A stretch of DNA of 64,000 bases from Hygrophila difformis (taxonomy: Eukaryota; Streptophyta; Magnoliopsida; Lamiales; Acanthaceae): NCBI GenBank assembly GCA_030278955.1, contig JAOANR010000014.1, positions 41,243,453 to 41,307,452 of the forward strand, written 5' to 3'. Positions within the stretch are counted from its first letter, which is position 1. Every line of letters begins with the position of its first letter. The position numbers were made by a program, and so were the translations under genes. The notes beneath the pieces were generated by a model that was given only the letters and a program-made list of their open reading frames with translations, searched no databases and was not told the DNA's origin. Positions 48,301 through 58,272 of this stretch are shown here, one piece after another.

Positions 48301-49285
48301 TGTAAATCTTGTGATAAGTGTCAACGTGTAGGAAATATAAGTTCTAGAGATCAAATGCCCCAAACCCCATTGATGTTTGTTGAAAATTTTGATGTTTGGG
48401 TGAGGATTTTATGGGACCCTTTCCTTCATCACATGGATTTCTTTACATTATTTTAGCTGTTGACTATGTTTCTAAATGGGTGGAAGCGAAAGCCACCCGG
48501 ACTAATGATTCTAAAGTGGTTGCAGAATTTCTTAAATCATATATCTTCACTCGATTTGGAATGCCCAGGGTCATGGTAAGCGACAGAGGTACTCACTTTT
48601 GTAATAAGACCATTACTGCTCTCTTTCGAAAATATGGGATTATGCATAAGCTATCTACTTCATATCATCCCCAAACCAATGGATTGGCCGAGCTTTCCAA
48701 TAGAGAAGTGAAAAGCATTCTGGAAAAGATGGTGCGACCCGACAGGAAAGATTGGAGTATGAGATTGGAGGATGCTTTTTGGGCTTACAGGACTGCTTAC
48801 AAAACACCAATCGGGATGTCCCCACTTCGCTTAATTTTTGGAAAGCCATGCCATTTACCAGTGGAGATAGAGCATTGAGCATTTTGGGCTGTGCAATGCA
48901 ACTTGGATCTAATAGGTGCTGGCGAACACAGGAAGTTGCAACTACAAGAGCTTGAGGAAATCCGGAATGAAGCCTATGATAATGCAATGATCTATAAAGA
49001 GAAAACAAAAGCATTTCATGATCAAAGGATTTCCAGGAAAGAGTTCAAGGTTGGCCAGAAGGTGTTATTGTACCAATCGCGGCTTAAATCTTCCCAGGTA
49101 AGCTTCGTTCAAGATGGATTGGCCCTTTTGTTGTTACTAATGTTCTACCTTATGGTGCAGTGGAAATTAGAAGCTTGACGACGGAGAAAGCTTTCACTGT
49201 TAACGGACATCGTCTCAAGCCATACATTGAAGGATTTTGCACCCAAGAGGAAGAAATTGTTACTTTGATGGATTTTATTGAGTAA
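45324..49285 (+). pseudogene. Athila-type pol: protease, RT, RNase H, integrase (several stops)
   Basis: The frame resumes after the nested element (LRNGKEL). The protease has the Athila-like DLGA site, Asp codon 45785-45787. RT contains WVSPIHVVPKK, GWRQCIDYRRLN and the active site FMDD at 47132-47143. RNase H starts near 47567 ([15 protein letters not shown]) with [15 protein letters not shown] and LVADHLSRL. The integrase zinc finger is at about 48193-48335 and the core at about 48396-48880 ([25 protein letters not shown]). The end matches Athila (VNGHRLKPYIEGF). Breaks are TAA 45854, TGA 47369, TGA 47519, a shift near 48065, a one-base loss near 48400 and TGA 48876. Most domains are recognisable but the polyprotein cannot be made. 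Confidence 0.92.
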
Positions 49286-49330
49286 ACAAGAAATTGGTTG
49301 TCTAGCCAAAGACGTTAAAGAAAGGTGCTT

Positions 49331-49348
49331 CTTGGGAGGCAACCCAAG
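49331..49348 (+). other. Hairpin after pol (CTTGGGAGGCAACCCAAG)
   Basis: A perfect 6-bp stem with a 6-base loop, 45 bases past the pol stop. I recall a GGGAGGCAACCCA motif recurring at this place in Athila-like elements. Its function is not known to me. Confidence 0.55.
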
Positions 49349-49955
49349 TTTTTGCTATTTTATTTCTTTTGAAGTTTTTCTTACTTTTAGTTTTGAAATT
49401 TTGATGTTTTTCATGACATTTCACTTGTTTGCTTGTAGGAAGATGGAAAACTTTTATTTCTCTAGCATTGAAATGCAGATTTGAGAAGCTGGAGCTTAGC
49501 TACAGGTCGCGTGGGCACGCACAAGAAATTGGCTCACTGATTTTGTTAATTAAATTGGAACGGGGCTCTCTACAGGTAGTATGGGCATACACAAGAGCAT
49601 TGCTCCACCTAGCCAACACTTTAAAATTACCTGCTCCATGACCCATTTACCCAATACCCATAATTTTTACCCTATCCCCTTCCTTCTACGTGATCAGTGT
49701 CTCAAAGCTCAATCCGGAAGAAAAATTCTGATACCCAATACAATTCCCCAAACAAGGCCCTAAATCCCTAATTGTAAAATCTCCAATTGAGTTGTGCCCT
49801 AGCCCACACCCCTTCATCTCCTTCCATCCTCCTCCTCCCAAGTCTGCGCACCACCACCATCTTCCGCCTCTTCTCGCCGCCGGCCACCATCTCCTCCGTC
49901 TCCGGAAGCTGCCACCATCACCGATCCCCTTGTGGATCCAATTCCTCGCATCCCA
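49349..49955 (+). other. Leader between pol and the accessory frame
   Basis: No gene is seen. The last 250 bases are C/T-rich with CCCTAAATCCCTAAT, resembling a plant 5' untranslated leader for the next frame. Confidence 0.45.
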
Positions 49956-51173
49956 ATGCACCGGAGAAGGACTGACAAAGCTTCTTCTTCCAGAGCTCGC
50001 GTTGGTGGCATTACACAGGTGCTTCCCCCGGGGCATCTCGGAGGTAATCTTGATTCATTCACTGCACGCGAATGGGCCAGGTATAATAAATGTTGTTTCC
50101 GGCATTTGTATTGTGGTAAGTTTATTCATATGCCTACTTTGGAGTTGTTAGGAATTAAGGATGAGGTAGTTCAGTACTTGAAAAATATTGGATGGTCTAG
50201 GCTGCTGCATTTTAACTTGCCTGCTGTGCATGAATTAGTTGTCGAATTCATGTCCACCTTTGTTTGCAAATTGCCTGCTGCGTATGATGTGCATACTCCA
50301 AATGTCATTCGATTTCGATTGCTTGGTACTGTTTTCAACTTGTCCTTAGCCGAGTTTAACATGCAACTAGGTATAGTTAATGAGCCTGAATTAGAATCCG
50401 ATGTCTTTGTTAAGGCTGTTTGTGATTACTGTGACACTTTTCTATATGAGGCTCCTGATTTATTGTGTCAGTTTACTCGTCACCCAGGTGAAAAATATGC
50501 TCGGAACATTAAAGCTCATAGCCTTCGTGACCCTGCTATTCGATACATACATCGATTTTTGGCATTCACGGTGGCAGGGCGTAAGGACACCACATCTACC
50601 ATTACCAAAACTGAGTACTTCTTTTTATGGTGCATGAAAAATTCTGTAAAGGTTAATTTGGGGTTTTGGTTAGCTGATGAGTTTAGTGCTTCTTTGAATC
50701 AGAATCGGTCTCTTGTCTGTGCTTCATTTATCACTGCTATTGCCCTGAGTTTAGGTATTATTGATTCAGTAGATCCTGACTATCTGTCTTCTTTGCACTT
50801 GAATGTGGATGCTTTGATGCACCCCCTGGACACACAAGCTCTACTCCGGATGAACATGATCAGGAAGGTGGGGTCTGCCTATGCGTTTTGTTATCCTGAC
50901 CCAGAGCCTGTTGTACCGGACCTTGCTGCACCAGCACAGTCACCAGCCCATGCTGCCATTCCCGAGTCACCACCTGCCTCGCCCTCCAGCTCATCCGAGG
51001 GTGCTCCTCGCGGCCCTACCTCTGTCATAGCCGCCCACATGTTAGGCCGAAGGATTGACTTGCTTCTTCAGCAGCAAGCCGAGTTAGCCAGGCAGCAGAC
51101 TGAGTTGTCCAGGCAGTTGACTGCCTTCTTCGAGCATGTTGGTTTCACCCCTCCTCCTCCTCCCGGCCAGTGA
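49956..51173 (+). CDS. Intact 405-aa Athila accessory protein (plant-transposon accessory family)
   Basis: The start is ATG at 49956 (MHRRRTDKASSS); the frame is open a little upstream but has no earlier ATG. The core contains YLKNIGWSRLL, VIRFRLLGTVFNLSLAEFN, RYIHRFLAFTVAGR, KVNLGFWLADEFS and ITAIALSLGI. A proline/serine-rich linker (residues of about 325-365) and a glutamine-rich coiled coil (LLLQQQAELARQQTELSRQ) follow, then a PPPPPGQ end. No signal peptide or transmembrane segment is evident. It occupies the place of the so-called env-like frame of Athila. A broken homologue lies at 7421-8699. I believe this is PF20167, from memory. The function is unknown. It stays open although gag and pol are broken. 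Confidence 0.75.
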   Translation: MHRRRTDKASSSRARVGGITQVLPPGHLGGNLDSFTAREWARYNKCCFRHLYCGKFIHMPTLELLGIKDEVVQYLKNIGWSRLLHFNLPAVHELVVEFMSTFVCKLPAAYDVHTPNVIRFRLLGTVFNLSLAEFNMQLGIVNEPELESDVFVKAVCDYCDTFLYEAPDLLCQFTRHPGEKYARNIKAHSLRDPAIRYIHRFLAFTVAGRKDTTSTITKTEYFFLWCMKNSVKVNLGFWLADEFSASLNQNRSLVCASFITAIALSLGIIDSVDPDYLSSLHLNVDALMHPLDTQALLRMNMIRKVGSAYAFCYPDPEPVVPDLAAPAQSPAHAAIPESPPASPSSSSEGAPRGPTSVIAAHMLGRRIDLLLQQQAELARQQTELSRQLTAFFEHVGFTPPPPPGQ

Positions 51174-51311
51174 TTCAGGGATGTCTTCCTATCCTTTCTT
51201 TTTATTTTATTTTTTGTTCTACCATTTTCCTTCCTCTCTTTGTTTTTCTTTTTTACATGCTTCCATTTTTCTGTCCATCTCTTTACTTGGCATTGAGGAC
51301 ACTGCCTAGCT

Positions 51312-51327
51312 TAGGTGTGGGGGGGAT
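51312..51327 (+). other. Internal polypurine-tract-like copy
   Basis: TAGGTGTGGGGGGGAT almost duplicates the true tract at 52545-52559 but lies 1.25 kb upstream of the LTR, just after the accessory frame. It may be a second plus-strand primer. Confidence 0.55.
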
Positions 51328-51905
51328 ACTATGATGTCTTGCACTTATCTCTGTAAATGCCATTGCTTGCCTTCTTGTCAAAATTTTGATGATTGCTTGT
51401 TGTTTGAAGTTTCGATCTAGTCCAGGATTTGATTGTCTATGAGTATGCCTGACTTGCTATTATGTCTCTATGGTGAGATTTGAGCCTTGTTGAGCATTAT
51501 TTTCTTCATCATTACATGCTCATTTTTCTTGATGTGGGAACATGAGAATTGCACCATTCCTGACTTTGCACAAAAATGCATGTGAACTTTTCATATTGTA
51601 GTATTCTAGCAAAATTATTTGGGCACTAGGATTTTACCCCATTGGCCTTACACACTTGCCTGCCCTGATTTTTGCTCCACTAGTGAACCCCTCTGAGCCT
51701 AATAATTCATTTTCTTTGTTAAACACTAACCCCTTAGCCGTTAGCCTTTTATTTCTCTTGGACCTTATCTGCTTGAACCCGAATTGAGGATTAACTCTTG
51801 AGCTTGTTTATCATTAGTGCCATATTGATGAAATGTTGCTGTTAGAGCCATTGTCGATAAAGCAATTTATTTGTTCGGGAGTGATATATGCTGCCCCTCT
51901 TCTCT

Positions 51906-51936
<31 letters not shown>

Positions 51937-52544
51937 AAAAAAGAAAGAAAGAAAAGGGTAGCAGGCTTTTGCCTTGTTCCTATGACCTTGCGTCAAGAAC
52001 AAAAGAGTTGAAGTTTCGTCCGCAATGCCGGATATTGAAATTCCTCCTACCAAAATAAAAAAATAAAAAAATAAAAAAAAGAGAAGAGAGGGGTAGAGGA
52101 TTCTTGATTATTGTTGTCTCCTGTTATGATCTTTGATGGATATTTGAGAAGTTAATAGATTAGCACTTGATCCTTTTATGAACAAGTCTCTTGAGTTGAT
52201 TCTCGGTTCCTTAGCCTTTGTTTCCTTTTTTTTCCTACCCCAACCATGGCCCCGTTATAACCTTGAATAAAGACCCTTTGATTGCTAGTTGCTACTTTAT
52301 GATTGTGGTTTGATTTGATTGATGTGCAAATTTATGGAATTGGTGTTTTTCTTTCATGTGCTTTGAGCGTAAACACTTAGCCTATACACTTGAGAGTGAG
52401 TGAGCACTTTTATATATTCCCATCTGGTGAGAGCATTGTTGGGCATGCTTGTTGTGCAATTGAGTTATTGGCATGATTGAGATGGATCTTGACTTGTGGT
52501 GTCTTTGTTTTGACTTGTTGGCATGCTTGAGGGCAAGCATGGAG
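51328..52544. other. 3' untranslated region of the Athila-like element
   Basis: I see no gene. Two A/G tracts (about 51906-51955 and 52047-52092, AAAAAGAAAAAA type) flank a short segment. The rest is unremarkable AT-rich sequence. Confidence 0.55.
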
Positions 52545-52559
52545 TAGGTGTGGGGGGAT
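52545..52559 (+). other. Polypurine tract of the Athila-like element
   Basis: TAGGTGTGGGGGGAT lies directly before the 3' LTR start at 52560. Confidence 0.85.
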
Positions 52560-54035
52560 TGATATCCATCATTTTGTGCTTATAATTTACATGATTCCAT
52601 GTGGTATATTGATGAGTATTGATCCATTGTGGTGTCTTATTGAAGTACTTTGCATTTCAGGTATTAAAGTGAGTGGAAATGGAATTTGGCATGGAAAACA
52701 TCAAATTGGGCTAACTTTGGGGAAGCTCCAGGTCGTATGCCCATACACAAGGGACGTGGTCAACTCTGCTGTACAGGAATCAAGTTGTTGTTTTTTCCAA
52801 CTAGGCTGATGACCTGTCCAATCGACTTGGAGATTAAGTTTTGGCGAAATTGGAGCTGAATCCAAGGTATTTTGGGATCTTAGAAAGCACCTTGTGGCTG
52901 GGATACTTGTTTCCAAAAAGAGAGATCAAGATTTGACAAAGAAGGAAAGAGATTTGGCAAATAAGGAAACTTGGAGCATTGTTTGATTTCTTACATTTTC
53001 TTGGGGGCTGCTGCTTTGGAGGATTTGGGTGGACTTTGGAGAGATAAAAACGATTCAATTGTGGCTGTTTGGAGCAGACTTTGATTGCTGGAAAGTGGAG
53101 ACTTGGCCTGAAGAGTGGAGACGTTGCTGGAGACTTGATCATCATTGGAGTTCCCTTCTTCCTGCTACATAGTATTTGTGATGAACTTTTATTTAGTTTT
53201 TGTTCTTGTTTTCATGTTTAGTGAGTAGTTTCTATTATCTAGCTTAGGATTGGACCCCGTGTTGGGATTGGATTGTCGTTGTGAGGCTTGATATGTTTTG
53301 AATGTTTAATTTCCTTTGACTATTAAATATTTTCATGATTTCTATTTTCACGACATGAGTTCTTATGTTGACTGATTATGATGCGCACATAGTTGATTGG
53401 CTTAGGAATTTTACCGTTATAATTAGATTGGTGTCCGTGTAATTGCACTTTAATCTAATTTAGTAACAACTAGAGAATTAAAGCTCTAGGGAATCATGGA
53501 ATCAATTGAGAGAATCAACCGCGTAGGTAGGTTCATCCCTTTGAATTAGGTTTTTCTAGAATTTAATGCAATCGGATAAGTACTTCTATGGTCGTACCTA
53601 GGATCTTAATTCGGTTAGGGAAGTGAATAACGGCTGTTCCTTGTTCACCGATTAAGTAAGGCAAAGTTGGTCACGGAGCGGTTGCCGAGTGACTATAACT
53701 AATTTATTTAATAGGCTAAATAATTGTCAATGATCAATAATAAATCCAATTCTAATCCGGCGAGTTCAAGTCCTAAGCTAGGTATTTTTCATCATTAGAA
53801 TTCATATACTTTCCAGTGTGTGTCCTGCCTTCGCCTGCTTTATTTAATTTTGTTCTTCTATTTTATTTTATTTTCTTAGTATTAGTTAAATTCAAAAACC
53901 CCCCAATTTTATTATTGTGGTTAATCATAGTTAATATTTCGTTTGAATCCTTGTGGAGACGACTCTACTCATCACTATCTATTTATTTTCATAAGAGTAG
54001 AATTATTTATTTTTGTAGCTAGACGACAGCTATCA
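52560..54035 (+). repeat. 3' LTR of the Athila-like element
   Basis: 1,476 bp matching 35005-36482, followed by the second ACAAC at 54036-54040. Confidence 0.95.
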
Positions 54036-56430
54036 ACAACTCAAGTGAGTTAGAATCTTTTCGAAGATTGATTGAGATGCGAATATCACTAACTTAGGAA
54101 GAAAAAAAAAAGAGATACCCCAATGGCAACATTTAGAACACATTATGGACACCACGAATTTCTCATGATGTCATTTGGATTAATCAACTCTCCAGTGGTA
54201 TTCATGGCTCTCATGAACAATGTGTTCCGACAACTATTAAACAAATGTATAGTTGTATTCGTTGACGACATATTGGTCTACTTCAAGAATAAGGAAGAAT
54301 ACTTACAACATCTACGCCAAGTCCTGCAAACACTAAAAAGCCATAAATTGTACCCCAAATAGTTTAAATGTGACTTTTGGCTAAACCGGGTTGCATCCCT
54401 CGGTCACATTTTCTTTACCGGTGGAATATCAGTTGATCGTACTAAAGTAGCAGCGGTGAAGGAATGGCCTATACGAACTTCGCAAACCAAGATAAGAAGT
54501 TTCCTCTGTTTGGCAAACTACTACATGAGATTCTTGCAAGACTTCTCGAAAATTCTGAGACCACTAACACCAAATTGAAAAATGATCAAAGTTATCGAAT
54601 GCAAAGCTGCGTTCCAAACATTAAAGAAAAAGCTAACCAGTAAACTATCCCTGACCTTACTAATTGAAAATGATGATTTTGATATTTATAGTAATGGTTC
54701 CGGAATTGGATTGAATTGCGTGTTAACAACTAAGACCAAATGAGGAGAATTAACCAACTCTTGATTTGGAGTTACCCACAGTTGCCTTCGCTCTGAAAAT
54801 ATGAAGACGTTATTTGTACGACCAATGTTGTCAAGTATACACTGACTACAAAAATCTAAAAATATATCTAACTCAAAAGCGCTCAACAAGTGCCAAAGGC
54901 GATTTTTAGAACTGATGAAGGATTACAACTTTGGCATGACGTATCACGAGGGAAAAGCCAATAAATTGTAGTTGCTGCACTAAGCTGAAGGTCAAAAGAT
55001 TTTACTAACATCTTACCGCCCAAATGATACATATAATTGGTCCGTCTTAGACACTGAGTGTGTATAACAAAGTATGTTCACTCAACTAATCAATGTTATC
55101 ACTATTCGGCCGACCATTTTTTTTTATGAAATCCGAAAAAGACAGGCTGGTGACGTCAAATTAGAAAGGGTCAAATAAAAGATAGCTCAAGGCCAACGGG
55201 AAGAAAACTCCTGGATTCTTAAAACCAATTGGTGTCCCAAAATCGGTGATTGCTAACTTGATAGTATTTCCATGGACTTTGTATCATGATTACCATAGAC
55301 ACCCAAAGGTAGTCATAAGATATTGGTTATTGCTAATTGATTAATTAGAACAACTGTATTCATACCCATGAAAGAGAGTTGAATATAGATCAGCTAGCCA
55401 GGGCTCATATCAAGAATATTGTACAAAGGCATGGGATTCCTTAAGGTATCGTTTCAGATCGAGATCATAGATTCATCTCGAATTTCTGGACTAATTTACA
55501 AGAAGCCATAAGTACTAAAATAATTATGAACACAACATTTCACCCATCAACCGATGGACAAATAGAGCGAACAATCCGATCTCTTGAAAACATGTCAAGA
55601 GATTGCACTTTAGCAATCAAGTAAGCTGAGAAACTCACCTAACACAAGTAGAGCTTAGCTATAATAATTGTTATCATACTAATATTGACATGGCCCCATT
55701 TGAGGCACTATACGGTAGAAAGGCAATAATCCAATTCCTATTAGACCACAACTGATTGAAGAGACAAAACAGATTATTGATCAAATCTAGTTCAAAAATG
55801 AAATATGCCCAAGATTGACAAAAGACGAACACCAACCAGAATAGGCGAAAGGCCAAATATGAAATAAGTGATAAAATATTATTGAATGGATCACCTATGA
55901 AAAGGGTGATGTGATTCGGTAAGCGTGATAAGCTGTCCTTATTACATTGGATAATTCGATATCATTGCTAAAGCCGGTGTATTGGATTATCAATTGGACT
56001 TACCAGAAGAATTACCTAAAGTTAATGAGTATCACCATGACCTTCAGAGAGTGATTCCATAAGAGACTATTCAATTAGATGATGATCTTACTTATGAAGA
56101 GACACCAATTAAGATCCTAGATACTAAAGAGCGAGCCATGAGGCTCTAAGTCATTCGCATGGTCAAAATCCAATGGTCAAACTATGACGAGAATGATACC
56201 ACATGGGAAAGTGAGGTAGAAATGCAAGCCAAATATCTAAAGCTATTTCTTGAAAACGATCCAGCTATGGGGCATAGCTGTGAAAAGAAGTGGGAGAGAA
56301 TGTCACATCCCTATAGATAATAAGATTTTTTTTAAAAAAAAAAAAATAACAATGTGCAAGCCTTATTTTGGCCTTGCAAAGTTATTTGAGTAAACTTCGA
56401 GGACGGAGTTTGTTTTTAAGGAGGGTAGAT
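54036..56430 (+). pseudogene. Decayed pol of the tandem chromovirus, copy 2, right part
   Basis: This continues copy 2 after the Athila-like element and matches 26517-28901. It has the same RT remnant (FVDDILVYFKN, open 54123-54362), the same TAG after LYPK, the same integrase stops and the same chromodomain-like end. Near 56273 one base is missing relative to copy 1, which removes the terminal stop. It is dead, like copy 1. Confidence 0.85.
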
Positions 56431-56655
56431 TGTAATACCCTGAAAATAATATATGTTGATAATATTTTTATTAAGAAATAACTTATATTATTTGTTAAGT
56501 CAAGTTGGGAAATAGATTAATATTTTCCCGGATAAAGATTATATAAAAAAAATGAATTATTTTCTAAGGGAAAAATAATTTAATCAATTGAATGATGCAA
56601 GATTTCTTTACCAAGGGAAAATAATAGAGATACATAATTGCAAAGGGAATATATA

Positions 56656-58272
56656 GGGTACAGTTAGGGTGCGATCAACAAATCCCACAGCACATCAAGG
56701 CAGCGATCTGAAGCGTCCGTTTAAAATCCAAGGGTTGTAAATGAAAAAGGGTATAATTGTCATAACACAATAATATTTCATTTAAAAAACAATGCATTTC
56801 AGCGATACGACAAGTATTTTAGACATGTTACCATATCTAATATTTGGTAACTCTATGTTTAGTATGTTATCATATTTATTATTTGGTAAATCATATCAAA
56901 TATTTGGTAATTCATATCTAATATTTCAAATATCTTTTTATGATCAAAGATACTTATCAAATTTATTAATAGATCATTTCAGCGATCTTACCAAAAACAA
57001 TTAAGTGATGCTATAAAATATATTTCAGGGACCACAAGTAGAGGAATTCAGCGACCATATCTAGCATAATTCAACGACGGTACCAAGAATAATTCAGCGA
57101 CGCAACATAGAATGATTCAGCGATGCTACCAAAAACAATTATGTGATGCTACCCAAAATAATGAAGGGATGCTATCAAATATATTTCAGCGACCGTATCT
57201 AGCATTCCGTATCTAGCATAATTCAGCGATGGTACCAAGAATAATTCAGCGACGCAACCTAGAATGATTCAGCGATGCTACCAAAAACAATTATGTGATG
57301 CTACCAAAAATAATGAAGGGATGCTATCAAATATATTTCAGCGACCGTATCTAGCATAATTCAGCGATGGTACCAAGAATAATTCAGCGACGCAACCTAG
57401 AATGATTCAGCGATGCTACCAAAAACAATTCTGTGATGCTATCAAAAATAATGAAGGGATGCTATCAAATATATTTCAGCGAGATCAAGTAGAGGAATTC
57501 AGCGATGGTACTAAGCAAAATTCAGCGACGCTACCAAGAATGATTCAGCGATGCTACCAAAAACAATTCTGTTATCATATCTAATATTTGGTAAATAATA
57601 TCATATCTAATATTTGGTAAACCTATATTTAGTATGTTATCATATCTAATATTTGGTAAATAATATCATATCTAATCTAATATTTTCAAATAATCATCAA
57701 CGAATGGTAACAAATATATTAATAGATAATTTCAATCATGCTACAAAAAAATAATTTAGTGATGCTATAAAAAATATTTAAGCGACACCATCCTAGAAGA
57801 GTTCAGCATTCAGCCACATTACACAGAAGAATTCAGCGACACTACAAAGAAGAATTCAGCGAGGCCGTCAAGAAGAATTCAGCGATGCTATGAAGAATAA
57901 TTCAGCGATGCTATGAAGAATAATTCAGCGCCTCAACTAGAATATTTCGGGTACGTTTTCATGAACAATTCAATAACTTTATTTAAAAATATTTCAGCGA
58001 CGTATATCTATGTATAGCAGCATAATTAAGCAAATTGGAGGGTAATATGAGATCAATCCTTGAAATGCAAAGAAGAAGATAAGAAGAACGGAAGAATAAG
58101 AACGGAAGAAGAATGGAAGAATCAGCAATTGTCTGTTCACAAACTAAATGTAGCAAATTTACTATTTTAACATTTAAGTTAATCTCAACCATCAATTTAT
58201 AAATTAAATCAATGGTTGCGATGTACCGCAGTACATCAAGTCAAAATGCTTAGTCGCACCCTAACGGAATTG
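56656..58272. mobile_element. Mutator-like MITE, 1.62 kb, with internal TTCAGCGA repeats
   Basis: It interrupts the third LTR; the other two LTRs have the empty site (21681-21689 and 29116-29124). The 9-bp duplication GAATATATA borders it (56647-56655 and 58273-58281). Near-terminal inverted repeats share GTTAGGGTGCGA, starting about 7 bases inside each end. A 9-bp duplication suggests Mutator-type transposition; the AT-rich site makes its exact length uncertain. No transposase is encoded. Confidence 0.75.
56795..58005 (+). repeat. TTCAGCGA minisatellite with 138-bp higher-order units
   Basis: About 20 exact TTCAGCGA words occur, many within units such as ATTCAGCGATGCTACCAAAA. At 57181-57550 they form a higher-order repeat with period 138 bp, one copy having a 14-bp internal duplication. 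Short open frames here are by-products of the repeat. Confidence 0.85.

Larger units (their letters stand above)
35005..54035 (+). mobile_element. Athila-like Ty3/gypsy element, 19.0 kb including a nested element
   Basis: It has LTRs of about 1.48 kb, TG...CA ends and the 5-bp duplication ACAAC (35000-35004 and 54036-54040). A primer site matches plant Asp tRNA with one mismatch, typical of Athila. The order is gag, pol, then an extra downstream frame. Copy 1 of the host array has the empty site at 26517-26521. By eye the LTRs differ at about 18 sites (about 1.2%) plus two small indels. Gag and pol contain several stops. The element is interrupted at 37940 by a 7.4-kb non-autonomous element; its own length is about 11.6 kb. 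Confidence 0.95.

Noticed and set aside
56795..58005. CRISPR-like array or centromeric satellite
   Set aside because: The spacers are themselves repeated with a 138-bp period and the array is confined inside one transposon with a target duplication.
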